Position numbers and translations under genes: made by a program. From CAVQKZ01 sp963837325 (GTDB lineage Bacteria; Actinomycetota; Actinomycetes; Mycobacteriales; Jatrophihabitantaceae), in the NCBI GenBank assembly GCA_963837325.1, contig CAWIMV010000001.1, forward strand, positions 1,054,001 through 1,118,000: a DNA stretch of 64,000 nt. Reading direction: 5' to 3'. A model generated the notes under the pieces. That model was not told the DNA's origin. It made no database searches and saw nothing but the letters and a program-made list of their open reading frames with translations. Shown here piece after piece: positions 1 to 8,026 of this stretch (the stretch's first letter is position 1; each line of letters starts with the position of its first letter).

Positions 1-217
1 CGAGCAACTGGTCGAGCGGTACGCGGCCGGCTCGCAGCGTGACCTGACCGAGCTCGACTGGTACGTCGGCTTCGGCTACTTCAAGCTCGCCGTCGTCGCC
101 GAAGGCATTCACCACCGCTACCTGCAGGGCAAGACCGTCGGCAGCGGGTTCGACCATTTCGGCGCGGGGGTGCCCGGCCTGCTCGAATCCGCGCTGCAGC
201 GGTTGGCCGACCGATAG
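1..217 (+). CDS. Phosphotransferase (APH / ACAD10 N-terminal type), 3' end only
   Basis: Only the last 71 codons are visible, ending at TAG 215-217. The tail contains WYVGFGYFKLAVVAEGIH and LQGKTVGSGF, which I recognise as the C-terminal end of the aminoglycoside-phosphotransferase-like kinases that accompany ACAD10/11-type acyl-CoA dehydrogenases. The catalytic HxD and DxD motifs lie upstream of the window and cannot be checked. The next gene is such a dehydrogenase, 9 bp away, so the two are probably one transcript. By analogy with the LvaA/LvaC pair of levulinate catabolism and mammalian ACAD11, the kinase would phosphorylate a 4-hydroxyacyl-CoA. That function is inference. Confidence 0.75.
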   Translation, partial: EQLVERYAAGSQRDLTELDWYVGFGYFKLAVVAEGIHHRYLQGKTVGSGFDHFGAGVPGLLESALQRLADR

Positions 218-226
218 GAGACTGGC

Positions 227-1447
227 ATGGACTTCCGGCACAGCGAACGCTCGCACGCGCTGCAGGAGCAGGTGGGGCGGTTCCTGGAGACGCACGTCTA
301 CCCGGCTGAACCAACTTTCGAGACCCAGGCCGCTGACAACCGCGCGGCCGGCGAGCCGTTCCGCACGCCGGACGTGCTCGGCCCGTTGCAGGACGAGGCT
401 CGCCAGCAAGGGCTCTGGAACCTCTTCCTGCCGGACGAACGCTTCGGTGCCGGGCTGTCCGTGCTCGACTACGCGCCGATCGCGGAACTCTCCGGGCGTT
501 CGGCCGCGATCGCTCCAGAAGCGATGAACTGCTCGGCTCCCGACACCGGGAACATGGAGCTGCTCGCGATGTTCGGCACCGACGAGCAGCACCAGCAGTG
601 GCTGCGGCCGCTGCTCAACGCCGAGATCCGCTCCTGCTTCTCGATGACCGAGCCGGCCGTGGCGTCTTCGGATGCCACCAACATCGCGACGACGATCACC
701 CGCGAGGGCGAGGAGTACGTCGTCAACGGCCGCAAATGGTGGTCGACGGGAGCGCTGCGCCCGCAGTGCCGGGTCGCCATCGTGATGGGGGTCAGCGACC
801 CCGAGGCGGACCGGCATGCGCGGCATTCGATGATCCTGGTTCCGCTGGATGCGCCCGGCGTTGCGGTGACCCGGTCGACGACGGTGTTCGGTTATGACGA
901 CGGTCCGCACGGTGGCCACGGCGTCATCGACTTCGAACAGGTCCGGGTGCCCGCCGCCAACCTGCTCGGCCCCCAAGGCGGCGGCTTCATGATGGCTCAG
1001 GCCCGGCTCGGTCCCGGGCGCATCCACCACTGCATGCGCTGTATCGGGATGGCCGAACGGGCGCTGGAACTCATGTGCGCGCGTACGACCTCTCGGTCGA
1101 CCTTCGGCTCGCCGATCGCCGGCCATGGTGTGGTGCAGGAGTGGATCGCCGAGTCGCGGCTGGCCATCGAGCAAGCCCGGCTGCTCGTGCTCAAGGCGGC
1201 CTGGCTCATCGACAGTGTCGGCGCGAAGGGTGCCCGCACCGAGATCGCCGCGATCAAGGTCGCCGCACCGCGGGCCGCATCGTTCGTGGTCGACCGGGCC
1301 ATCCAGGCGCACGGTGGCGCGGGCGTGTCCGGTGACACGCCCCTTGCCGAGATGTGGGCCCAGTTGCGCACCCTGCACCTCGCCGACGGCCCCGACGAGG
1401 TCCACCTCCGCTCCGTCGCCCGCGAAGAACTTCGCGCCTACACATGA
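227..1447 (+). CDS. Acyl-CoA dehydrogenase, ACAD10/11-like
   Basis: A 406-residue FAD-dependent acyl-CoA dehydrogenase. The mid-domain motif CFSMTEPAVASSDATN (about residues 132-147) is the flavin/substrate segment, and RSTFGSPIAGHGVVQ and QAHGGAGVSGDTPL mark the C-terminal helical domain. Where classical members read YEGT with the catalytic Glu, this protein reads ADGP (Asp387), as expected for the ACAD10/11 branch. ATG 227 follows AGGAG at 216-220. The upstream neighbour is the APH-type kinase expected as partner. The gene ends in an ATGA overlap with the TetR gene. I infer removal of phosphate from a 4-phospho-acyl-CoA to give an enoyl-CoA; ordinary beta-oxidation of an unusual acyl chain is the alternative. 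Confidence 0.85.
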   Translation: MDFRHSERSHALQEQVGRFLETHVYPAEPTFETQAADNRAAGEPFRTPDVLGPLQDEARQQGLWNLFLPDERFGAGLSVLDYAPIAELSGRSAAIAPEAMNCSAPDTGNMELLAMFGTDEQHQQWLRPLLNAEIRSCFSMTEPAVASSDATNIATTITREGEEYVVNGRKWWSTGALRPQCRVAIVMGVSDPEADRHARHSMILVPLDAPGVAVTRSTTVFGYDDGPHGGHGVIDFEQVRVPAANLLGPQGGGFMMAQARLGPGRIHHCMRCIGMAERALELMCARTTSRSTFGSPIAGHGVVQEWIAESRLAIEQARLLVLKAAWLIDSVGAKGARTEIAAIKVAAPRAASFVVDRAIQAHGGAGVSGDTPLAEMWAQLRTLHLADGPDEVHLRSVAREELRAYT

Positions 1448-2019
1448 GCGCAGGAAAGGAAAGAGTGCTCTCTGCAGCCGTTGAACTGTTCGCGCGGCAG
1501 GGCTACGACGGCACGAGCGTGACGCAGGTGATCAACCAGGCCGGCGTCGCGAAGGGCGGCTTCTATCACCACTTCGCGAGCAAGGAGGCCCTGCTGTACG
1601 AGGTGTACGGCGATCTGATCACGCGCCAGCTCGCCGCGATGGACGCGATCCTGGCCGAAGGTCGCGCCCCGGCTGAGACGCTGCGCGCCCTGATCCTCGA
1701 TCTCGTCGAATCGACGGCGGCCAGCGCGCAGCAGGCGCTGGTGTTCTGGCGCGAGCAGCACAAGCTGGGCGACGAACGCACCGAGCAGTATCGCCGCGCT
1801 CGACGGCGCTATCACGACACCGTCGCCCGGCTGGTGCGCGACGGACAGGCCACCGGGCAGTTCGCGGCGGTGGCATCGCCGGAGATCGTGACCTTCACCA
1901 TCTTCGGCGTCATCAACGAACTGCCGCTGTGGTATCGCCCGCACGGGCGCAAGCGGCCGGTCCAGATCGGGACCGAGCTGGCCGACTTCGTCCTGACGGC
2001 CCTGGAGGTGCGGGCCTGA
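1444..2019 (+). CDS. TetR-family transcriptional regulator
   Basis: A 191-residue TetR-type repressor. The N-terminal DNA-binding domain is clear: RVLSAAVELFARQGYDGTS, then the helix-turn-helix around VTQVINQAGVAKGGFYHHF (about residues 28-46). The C-terminal part is helical ligand-binding and dimerisation sequence without a recognisable subfamily motif. ATG 1444 overlaps the preceding stop as ATGA, so I prefer it to an in-frame ATG 90 bp upstream that would lie inside the dehydrogenase. The gene ends TGATG into the luciferase-like oxidoreductase gene. Its position suggests it controls this acyl-CoA cluster, with an acyl-CoA intermediate as a likely inducer (inference). Confidence 0.9.
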   Translation: MSAGKERVLSAAVELFARQGYDGTSVTQVINQAGVAKGGFYHHFASKEALLYEVYGDLITRQLAAMDAILAEGRAPAETLRALILDLVESTAASAQQALVFWREQHKLGDERTEQYRRARRRYHDTVARLVRDGQATGQFAAVASPEIVTFTIFGVINELPLWYRPHGRKRPVQIGTELADFVLTALEVRA

Positions 2020-2987
2020 TGGGCTGGGGTCTCACGCTGCCGCTGACCGGCGTCGCACTGCTCGCACACTCCGATCTGATCCGGGCGCTGCCCGGGTTCG
2101 GCTACACCGACGTGTGGTCGGCCGAGACCAATGGCACCGACGCGTTCGTGCCCTTGGCGCTCGCTGCGGCCTGGGAACCAACGTTGCGCCTGGGCACCGC
2201 GATCGTGCCGGTGTTCACCCGCGGCCCGGCCCTGATCGCGATGTCGGCTGCGACCATGGCCGCCGCGGCACCGGGCCGGTTTGTGCTCGGTCTCGGCGCG
2301 TCCAGCCCGGTGATCGTGGCGAACTGGAACGGCCTCGAGTTCGACGAGCCGTACCGGCGCAGCCGCGATGTGCTGCGCGTCGTCAAGGCGGCGCTGGCCG
2401 GGGAGCGCGTCGACGGCCAGTACGACACTATCGCGATCAAGCGGTTCAAGCTCGACGCCCCGCCCGCCGTGCCGCCGCCTGTGCTGCTCGCGGCGTTGCG
2501 GCCGCAGATGTTGCAGTTGGCTGGCCGTGAGGCTGACGGCGCGATCCTCAACTGGCTGGCCGCGACCGATGTGCCCCGCTGCGTCGAGTCGATGGGCAAC
2601 GACGAAGCGGACGTCGTGGCTCGGATCTTCGTCTGTCCGACCGAGGACACCGGCTACGCCCGCACCCTGGGGCGCACGCTGATCTCGACTTACCTGACCG
2701 TGCCGGCCTATGCCGCATTCCACGACTGGCTCGGCCGCGGTGCGGCGCTGGCGCCGATGCACGCCGCCTGGGCAGCCGGTGATCGGGCCGCTGCGGCGGC
2801 TGCCGTTCCCGACGACGTCGTCGACGCGCTGGTCCTTAATGGCTCACCCGAGTCCTGTCGCGCGCAGGTACAGGCCTACGCCGACGCAGGCGTGCGTACG
2901 CCCGTCATCGCGTTGCTGCCCACACCTGAAGTCGGCGACGCCGCATCGTTGGCGGAGACAGTTCGCCGACTCGGGCCGGGTGCGTGA
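2019..2987 (+). CDS. LLM-class (luciferase-like) flavin/F420 oxidoreductase
   Basis: A 322-residue TIM-barrel oxidoreductase of the bacterial luciferase-like superfamily. Typical segments are the strand-helix GFGYTDVWSAETNGTDAF near residue 28, LRLGTAIVPVFTRGP, APGRFVLGLGASSP (phosphate-binding loop region) and the C-terminal GSPESCRAQVQAYADAGV. Actinobacterial proteins of this type often use cofactor F420; nothing in the sequence alone separates F420 from FMN. ATG 2019 overlaps the TetR stop (TGATG), and the gene runs TGATG into the SDR gene, so the three genes are translationally coupled. The substrate is unknown, presumably an intermediate of the same catabolic cluster. Confidence 0.85.
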   Translation: MGWGLTLPLTGVALLAHSDLIRALPGFGYTDVWSAETNGTDAFVPLALAAAWEPTLRLGTAIVPVFTRGPALIAMSAATMAAAAPGRFVLGLGASSPVIVANWNGLEFDEPYRRSRDVLRVVKAALAGERVDGQYDTIAIKRFKLDAPPAVPPPVLLAALRPQMLQLAGREADGAILNWLAATDVPRCVESMGNDEADVVARIFVCPTEDTGYARTLGRTLISTYLTVPAYAAFHDWLGRGAALAPMHAAWAAGDRAAAAAAVPDDVVDALVLNGSPESCRAQVQAYADAGVRTPVIALLPTPEVGDAASLAETVRRLGPGA

Positions 2988-3772
2988 TGGACATCCGGGG
3001 GCAGGTCGTCGTCGTCACCGGTGGCGGCAGTGGCATCGGGGCCGCGCTGTGCCGCCGCTTCGCCCGTGAGGGCGCCGCCACCGTTGTGGTGGCCGACCTG
3101 CATGGCGACGCCGCGAACTCGGTGGCGGACGAGATCGGCGGCGTGGCCGAATCACTCGATGTGTGCAACGCGGCCGCCGTCGGGGCAGTGGTCGAGCGCA
3201 CGGTGCAGCGCTTCGGCCGGATCGACCTATTCTGCTCCAACGCCGGCATCACGACCGGCGTCGAGCTCGACGATCCCGACGACCTCTGGCACCGGGCCTA
3301 CGAGCTGCACGTGATGGCCCACGTCTACGCGGCGCGGGCAGTGCTGCCCAACATGCTCGAACGCGGCCGCGGCTACCTGCTCAACACCGCGTCGGCTGCG
3401 GGGCTGCTGACGTCACCCGGCGACGCGCCCTACGCCGTGACCAAGCACGGCGCGGTGGCCTTCGCGGAGTGGCTGGCCGTCACGTACGGCGGCCGGGGGA
3501 TCGGGGTGAGCGTGCTGTGCCCGCTCGGCGTGGCCACTCCGATGCTCATGGACCCGTTGGCGGCCGGGAATGCCGGCGCGCAGGCCGTGGCGGCCTCGGG
3601 CAGGATCGTCTCTCCGGACGAGGTCGCTGAGACCGTCGTGGCCGGGCTGGCCGAGGAATCGTTCCTCATCCTCCCGCATCCGGAGGTGCGGACGTTCTGG
3701 GCCCAGAAGGCGTCCGACCCCGATCGCTGGCTGGCCGGTGTCCGTCGGTTGGTCGCCCGCCCGCATCGTTGA
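2987..3772 (+). CDS. Short-chain dehydrogenase/reductase
   Basis: A 261-residue classical SDR. The N-terminal Rossmann motif is VTGGGSGIG (about residues 11-19), the NAG motif appears as SNAGITTG, the catalytic Ser lies in LLNTASAAGLL and the YxxxK pair in YAVTKHGA. I start at ATG 2987, which makes a TGATG overlap with the previous gene; GTG 2984 one codon earlier is possible. The last 107 bp overlap the 3' end of the convergent LuxR-type gene. It is the last gene of the acyl-CoA cluster, and the likely reaction is NAD(P)-dependent oxidation of a hydroxy-intermediate. The exact substrate cannot be assigned. Confidence 0.88.
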   Translation: MDIRGQVVVVTGGGSGIGAALCRRFAREGAATVVVADLHGDAANSVADEIGGVAESLDVCNAAAVGAVVERTVQRFGRIDLFCSNAGITTGVELDDPDDLWHRAYELHVMAHVYAARAVLPNMLERGRGYLLNTASAAGLLTSPGDAPYAVTKHGAVAFAEWLAVTYGGRGIGVSVLCPLGVATPMLMDPLAAGNAGAQAVAASGRIVSPDEVAETVVAGLAEESFLILPHPEVRTFWAQKASDPDRWLAGVRRLVARPHR

Positions 3773-6632
3773 CTGTGGCCACCCACGCGGCGATCTGTGC
3801 GCGGCGGCCGACACCGAGGCGGTTCAAGATGTGTTCGACGTGCGCGGCGACGGTCTTTCGGGCAATGCGCAGCTGCTCCGCGATCTCGGGATTGGTCCGG
3901 CCCTCGGCGACGAGTCGCGCCACCTCGAACTCGCGGGCCGTCAACGGCGCCCACGGCTCGACGCTCCCACCGCGCCGCTCGGCCAGGTGCAGCACGTCTT
4001 CAGCCCGCCGCAACAGCGGCAGCGCGCCGAGCGTGGTGGCGGTCGCCGCGGCGTGCGTGGCCAGTTGCAGCGCCTCGTCCGTCCGGTTCGAGCGCAGCGC
4101 GCAGGCCGCGAGATCGACCTCGACCCCCGTGCCTTCCCAGACGCGTCTCCGCGAGCTCCAGCCCGCCTGTGCCGCCCGCAACGATTCCTCGGCCCGCCGC
4201 GTGGCACCTGAGGCGAGAGCGAGCAGTCCCGCGGCGTGGTCGACGGCCGGCAGCGTGCCCGGAATCGCCCGCCGCAGCAGATCGGCTGACGTGTCGTCGA
4301 CCCAGTGCTGAGCCGCCGTCAGGTCGCCCTGGGCGATCAGCGCCCGGGTGCCCGTCACCAGGAATGGGAACAGGTAGGCGGCATCGCCGACCGCGGCCGA
4401 GGCGGCGCGCCCGACGCGGCACAGCTCGACGGCCGCGTTGTCGCGTCCTTGCAGCTGGGCCGACTCGGCCAGCCCCCACAGCGCCGGTGAGAGCCGCTGC
4501 AGCTCGCCCATCGCCTCGCCGAGCTGACGCACTTCGGCCAGCACCGCGTCGGCCTCCGGCCACGAGCCGCGGCCCAGAGCGAGGTAGCCGCGGACGTACA
4601 GCGCGGTGATCCGCGTCGTCCCGCCGCCGCGGCCATCAGTCAGCGCCTGCTCGGTCATGCGTGCGGCCGCGTCCCAGCGTCCGGTCGCCCACAACACGTG
4701 GGCCAGGTGCGCGACCAGGTAGTGCCGGTGGTTCCAGAGCTCGACCCGCTCGGCATGTTCGATCCCGTCGCGCAGCAGAGACTCGGCGCGGTCGTACTCG
4801 ACGAGTACCGACGCGCAGGTGGCGATCATCCGGTGGGCCCGCGCGGCTTGGGCTTCGCGGTTGGCCTCGGTCGCGCGGCGCACGCCTTCCTCGAGGGTCG
4901 CCCAGCCTTCGTCCATCCGCCCCGCGAATACGAGGTCCGAGCCGATCGTGACCGAGACATCCAGTTCGGTGGCCTCGTCGCCAACATCCACGGCCACCTC
5001 TCGCGCGACCCGACCGTGGGCAATGGACTCGTCGAGATGACGGTCGAGCATGTAGGCGGCCGAGATCCCGGCCAGCACCCGGCATCGCACCCGGCGCGCG
5101 TCGAGCGACCGACGAAGGCTCGGCCGCTCGACAACTTCCAGGGCCCCGTGCAGGGTGCGCAGCCGGGTCGCCAGGTCGTCGCCGAGCAGGTGCCGCGCCG
5201 CAACGAGGTCGGGCACAAGCCCCGCTGCGGCAAGCTCGGCGCCGCACGCCTGGAGCAGTTCGATCGCGGTCCGGTAGCTCTCGGCCGCCAGCTCGTTCTC
5301 GTCGGCGGCAACTGCCTCCGCGGCGAGGGCGGCGAGAACGTCGGCCCGTTCGCGCGGGGGCTGCTCGTCGGGTGCCGTCCGCAAGGCCCGGCGGAACAGG
5401 TCGAGGGCCTCGCGGTGCGCGCCCAGCCGGGCCGAGCGCCGGCCGGCGTCCATCGCGAGGCCGTGGGCTGTCGTGGCCTGGCCGGCCTGCTCGTAATGGG
5501 CCGAGAGAAATGCAGCGGAAGCGCCGCGAGCCGCTGCTGCCTGCGCGATCCGGCCGTGCAGCGCGCGCCGCCGCCCCGTCGGCACCCGTCCGTACAGGGC
5601 ATCGCGGATCAAGGCATGGCGGAAGTCGAAAGCCGCTGACCTACCGGCGGCCGGAAGCACGAAGAAGTGGTCCTCGAGCTCCGTCATGGCCGGGTCGATC
5701 TGCTCAGCCGCTTCGTCGAGAACGGCAGCGAGGAGGTCGACATCGAAGCGTCGCCCGATCACCGCGGCCGCCGCGGCCACGTCTCTCGCGCCTGGGCTCA
5801 GCGCCGCACTGCGAGCCGCCACGGCGTCGGCCAGCGTGTCCGGGACGCCACCTGCTGTGCCAGCGCGCAGGCCGCCGACGATCTCCTCGATATAGAGCGG
5901 GATGCCGTCGGTGCGCTGCTGGACCTGGGAGACCAGCGCCGCGGCCGGCGGGAGGTCGCCGGCGAGCAGGAGGTTCACCATCGTCGCGGTCTGCTCGGCT
6001 GTCATAGGGGGCAGCCGGACCTCCTCGACCAGCCGCTGCGCGACCAGCCGCGAACGCCATTGCCGCATCGGCACTCGTGGGTACAACTCGTCGCTGCGAT
6101 ACGTGGCGACGACCAGGATCGGCAGTTCGTGGACGCGGCGGGCAAGTTGGCCGAGGACGTCGAGCGTCAGCTCGTCGGACCAGTGCAGATCCTCGAACGC
6201 CAGCAGCACGGTCGTGTCAGTCGTCAGCGCGGCCAGGTCGTCGGCGAGGTCCATGACGAGCAGGCGGCGGCGCCGGTGCGCGTCGGCGGCCTGGTCCGAC
6301 TCCTCCCGCAGGCGCCCCAGGATGGCGGTGCCGATCGCCCGGAAACGCTCATCCCGTACCAGTGAGCGCGCCAGGTCGATGAGCGCCGCGCCGGCGATCT
6401 CGGCGTCGCGCGGGAAGGCGGCGCCCGCGACCGCCATCGCGCCGGCGCGGCGAGCCCGGCGCATGAGGGCGCCGAGCAGTCGGGTCTTGCCGATGCCGGC
6501 CTCGCCAGCGAGGAGCAACAGGTGCCCCGCACCCTGCATGGCGCTGTTCATCCGGCGCGCCCCCAGTTCGAGCGTTTCCTCGCGCCCGACCAGCACCGGA
6601 CACGAAATGACCCGATCTGCCGCCATTGCCAT
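3666..6632 (-). CDS. LuxR-family regulator with AAA-type ATPase domain (LAL type)
   Basis: A 988-residue large ATP-binding LuxR-type regulator. Near the N-terminus VLVGREETLE is followed by Walker A GEAGIGKT (residues 43-50), then Walker B LLAFEDLHWSDE, and a long helical, TPR-like middle. The C-terminal LuxR helix-turn-helix begins LTAREFEVARLVAEGRTNPE (about residue 897). A 38-residue Pro/Arg/Gly-rich tail follows the HTH and is encoded almost wholly inside the convergent SDR gene, so it may come from loss of an earlier stop. The start is ATG 6632 or ATG 6626; the second has GGGGATGG before it. Further upstream reading would run into the divergent DUF4242 gene. The inducer is unknown. Confidence 0.88.
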   Translation of the reverse strand: MAMAADRVISCPVLVGREETLELGARRMNSAMQGAGHLLLLAGEAGIGKTRLLGALMRRARRAGAMAVAGAAFPRDAEIAGAALIDLARSLVRDERFRAIGTAILGRLREESDQAADAHRRRRLLVMDLADDLAALTTDTTVLLAFEDLHWSDELTLDVLGQLARRVHELPILVVATYRSDELYPRVPMRQWRSRLVAQRLVEEVRLPPMTAEQTATMVNLLLAGDLPPAAALVSQVQQRTDGIPLYIEEIVGGLRAGTAGGVPDTLADAVAARSAALSPGARDVAAAAAVIGRRFDVDLLAAVLDEAAEQIDPAMTELEDHFFVLPAAGRSAAFDFRHALIRDALYGRVPTGRRRALHGRIAQAAAARGASAAFLSAHYEQAGQATTAHGLAMDAGRRSARLGAHREALDLFRRALRTAPDEQPPRERADVLAALAAEAVAADENELAAESYRTAIELLQACGAELAAAGLVPDLVAARHLLGDDLATRLRTLHGALEVVERPSLRRSLDARRVRCRVLAGISAAYMLDRHLDESIAHGRVAREVAVDVGDEATELDVSVTIGSDLVFAGRMDEGWATLEEGVRRATEANREAQAARAHRMIATCASVLVEYDRAESLLRDGIEHAERVELWNHRHYLVAHLAHVLWATGRWDAAARMTEQALTDGRGGGTTRITALYVRGYLALGRGSWPEADAVLAEVRQLGEAMGELQRLSPALWGLAESAQLQGRDNAAVELCRVGRAASAAVGDAAYLFPFLVTGTRALIAQGDLTAAQHWVDDTSADLLRRAIPGTLPAVDHAAGLLALASGATRRAEESLRAAQAGWSSRRRVWEGTGVEVDLAACALRSNRTDEALQLATHAAATATTLGALPLLRRAEDVLHLAERRGGSVEPWAPLTAREFEVARLVAEGRTNPEIAEQLRIARKTVAAHVEHILNRLGVGRRAQIAAWVATVNDAGGRPTDGHRPASDRGRTPSGPRTSAPPDAGG

Positions 6633-6659
6633 CCCCAGACGTGGGTGCTGCTCGAGCGC

Positions 6660-6665
6660 AGCGTA
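6660..6665 (-). promoter_or_regulatory. Candidate -10 box for the LuxR-type gene
   Basis: On the minus strand TACGCT lies 27 bp upstream of the start at 6632. A TTGACC (genome 6686-6691) sits 20 bp further upstream inside a palindrome. The spacer is long for a SigA-type promoter, so this is tentative. Confidence 0.35.
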
Positions 6666-6683
6666 ACGGCGCAAAGCGGGCTG

Positions 6684-6699
6684 TCGGTCAAGTGACCGA
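6684..6699. promoter_or_regulatory. Perfect 16-bp palindrome, candidate operator
   Basis: TCGGTCAAGTGACCGA has 7-bp arms around a 2-bp centre. It lies between the divergent LuxR-type gene and the DUF4242 gene and contains a TTGACC on the minus strand that could be the -35 of the LuxR-type gene. The shape suits a dimeric regulator. The binding protein is unknown. Confidence 0.4.
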
Positions 6700-6768
6700 T
6701 GCCGTTGCCCGGTGCCCGCCCGCACGCTGTGTGTACCGGGACCTACCCGGGCCGGAAGGAGAGCCACC

Positions 6769-7017
6769 ATGGCCAAGTTCATGGACGTACACAGCGGTTT
6801 CGTCGGAGTGACCGCCGCCGAGCTCAAGGAGGCCCACGAGCGGGACCAGGCGATCGAACAGGAGGAGGGCGTCACCTTCGAACGCGCCTGGCTCGACCCG
6901 GAGAGCGGAAAGGTCTTCTGCCTCTCGAGCGGGCCGAGCAAGGAGAGCGTGATGCGCATCCACGAGCGCGCCGGCCACCCTACGACCGAGGTCTACGAGT
7001 TGACGGTCGAGGTCTGA
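6769..7017 (+). CDS. DUF4242 (SCO4226-like, nickel-binding family) protein
   Basis: A small 82-residue protein beginning MAKFMDVHSGFVGVTAAE and containing FERAWLDPESGKVFCLSSGP and HERAGHPTTEVYE. This is the DUF4242 pattern, whose Streptomyces member SCO4226 is a ferredoxin-like-fold nickel-binding dimer. ATG 6769 has a strong GGAAGGAG at 6753-6760; an upstream in-frame ATG at 6712 has none. It is transcribed alone, divergent from the LuxR-type regulator, and ends before a strong hairpin terminator. The cellular role is unknown; a metal-storage or sensing role is only suggested by the family. Confidence 0.85.
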   Translation: MAKFMDVHSGFVGVTAAELKEAHERDQAIEQEEGVTFERAWLDPESGKVFCLSSGPSKESVMRIHERAGHPTTEVYELTVEV

Positions 7018-7054
7018 GCGGGCTCGCGGGCTGAGACCCACGTCGGAGAGCCGA

Positions 7055-7090
7055 GGGGCGGTCAGCGAATGCTGGCCGCCCCTTGTCGTA
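7055..7090 (+). terminator. Intrinsic terminator-like hairpin
   Basis: GGGGCGGTCAGC (7055-7066) pairs with GCTGGCCGCCCC (7071-7082) over 12 bp with one G-T pair and a GAAT loop. It is followed by TTGTCGTAT. It lies 37 bp after the DUF4242 stop. The T-run is weak, as usual in actinobacteria. Confidence 0.7.
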
Positions 7091-7183
7091 TCGCCCAGCC
7101 GACGGACTGGCCTCCTCGGCCGCATGGCACCCTTGCCGTGGCGTCGACGGGGAGCGCGGATCTACCGAGAGGACGGTTCTGAG

Positions 7184-7948
7184 ATGGCTGGTGTGCGGGA
7201 TCGAGTCGCGCTGGTGACCGGAGGGGCGCAGGGCATCGGCGCAGAAGTCGCGCGCCGCCTGGCCGCCGACGGAGCGAACGTCGGGGTGCTCGATCTCGAC
7301 GCCGAGGCCGCCGGGGCCGTGGCCGACGAGATCACCGCAGCCGGGGGCCGCGCGATCGCTCTCCGTGCCGACGTCTCCAAGCGCGACCAGGTCCAGGCCG
7401 CGGTCGATTCGCTGGTCGACGCGTACGGCGGCCTGCACATCCTGGTCAACAACGCCGGCGTGCTGCGCGACAACCTCCTGTTCAAGATGTCCGACGACGA
7501 CTGGTCGCTGGTCATGGAGGTCCACCTGCGGGGCGCCTTCCTGGCCAGCCAGATCGCCCAGAAGCACATGGTGGAGGCGAAGTACGGCCGGATCATCTCA
7601 ATGTCGTCGACGTCCGCGCTCGGCAATCGCGGGCAAGCGAATTATTCGACGGCTAAAGCTGGCCTCCAAGGTTTGACGAAGACGCTGGCGATCGAGCTCG
7701 GTCCGTTCGGAGTGACGGCCAACGCGATCGCGCCGGGTTTCGTCGAGACCGCGATGACCAAGGCGACGGCGGAGCGCATCGGCGGCAACATAGAGCAGAT
7801 GCGCGAGGCGGTGGCCTCGAGCGTGCCGGTGCGGCGCGGCGGTGTTCCCGCCGACATCGCCAACGTCGCCGCGTTCTTCGCCGCCGAGGAGTCGGGCTAC
7901 GTCACCGGCCAGGTCATCTACGTCGACGGCGGCCGCGGCCTGCTCTGA
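7184..7948 (+). CDS. SDR oxidoreductase, FabG-like (3-oxoacyl reductase type)
   Basis: A 254-residue classical SDR close to FabG. It has VTGGAQGIG near residue 11, DLDAEAA after the second strand (Asp there favours NAD(H) or leaves the specificity open), VNNAGV, the catalytic Ser in SMSSTSALGN, and YSTAKAG with the Tyr-Lys pair. The C-terminus SGYVTGQVIYVDGGRGLL is the usual FabG ending. ATG 7184 follows GAGAGGA at 7167-7173. It stands alone between the DUF4242 gene and ffh. A role in fatty-acid elongation or in reduction of a 3-oxoacyl-CoA cannot be decided from sequence. Confidence 0.85.
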   Translation: MAGVRDRVALVTGGAQGIGAEVARRLAADGANVGVLDLDAEAAGAVADEITAAGGRAIALRADVSKRDQVQAAVDSLVDAYGGLHILVNNAGVLRDNLLFKMSDDDWSLVMEVHLRGAFLASQIAQKHMVEAKYGRIISMSSTSALGNRGQANYSTAKAGLQGLTKTLAIELGPFGVTANAIAPGFVETAMTKATAERIGGNIEQMREAVASSVPVRRGGVPADIANVAAFFAAEESGYVTGQVIYVDGGRGLL

Positions 7949-7972
7949 GCGGTCGGCGCGACCGACGGCACG

Positions 7973-7978
7973 TACCCT
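7973..7978 (+). promoter_or_regulatory. Candidate -10 box upstream of ffh
   Basis: TACCCT matches TANNNT and would start transcription near 7985, giving a leader of about 42 nt before the TTG at 8027. A small inverted repeat, GTCGG-N5-CCGAC, lies just upstream at 7952-7966 and could end the SDR transcript. Confidence 0.35.
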
Positions 7979-8026
7979 GGGAACGGACCATCCCGCTCCA
8001 GCCGCTGCCGCATCGAAGGACCCCCC

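Noticed and set aside
6633..6959. N-terminal extension of the LuxR-type regulator
   Set aside because: It is antisense to the DUF4242 gene and lacks similarity; the conserved part begins just after ATG 6632.
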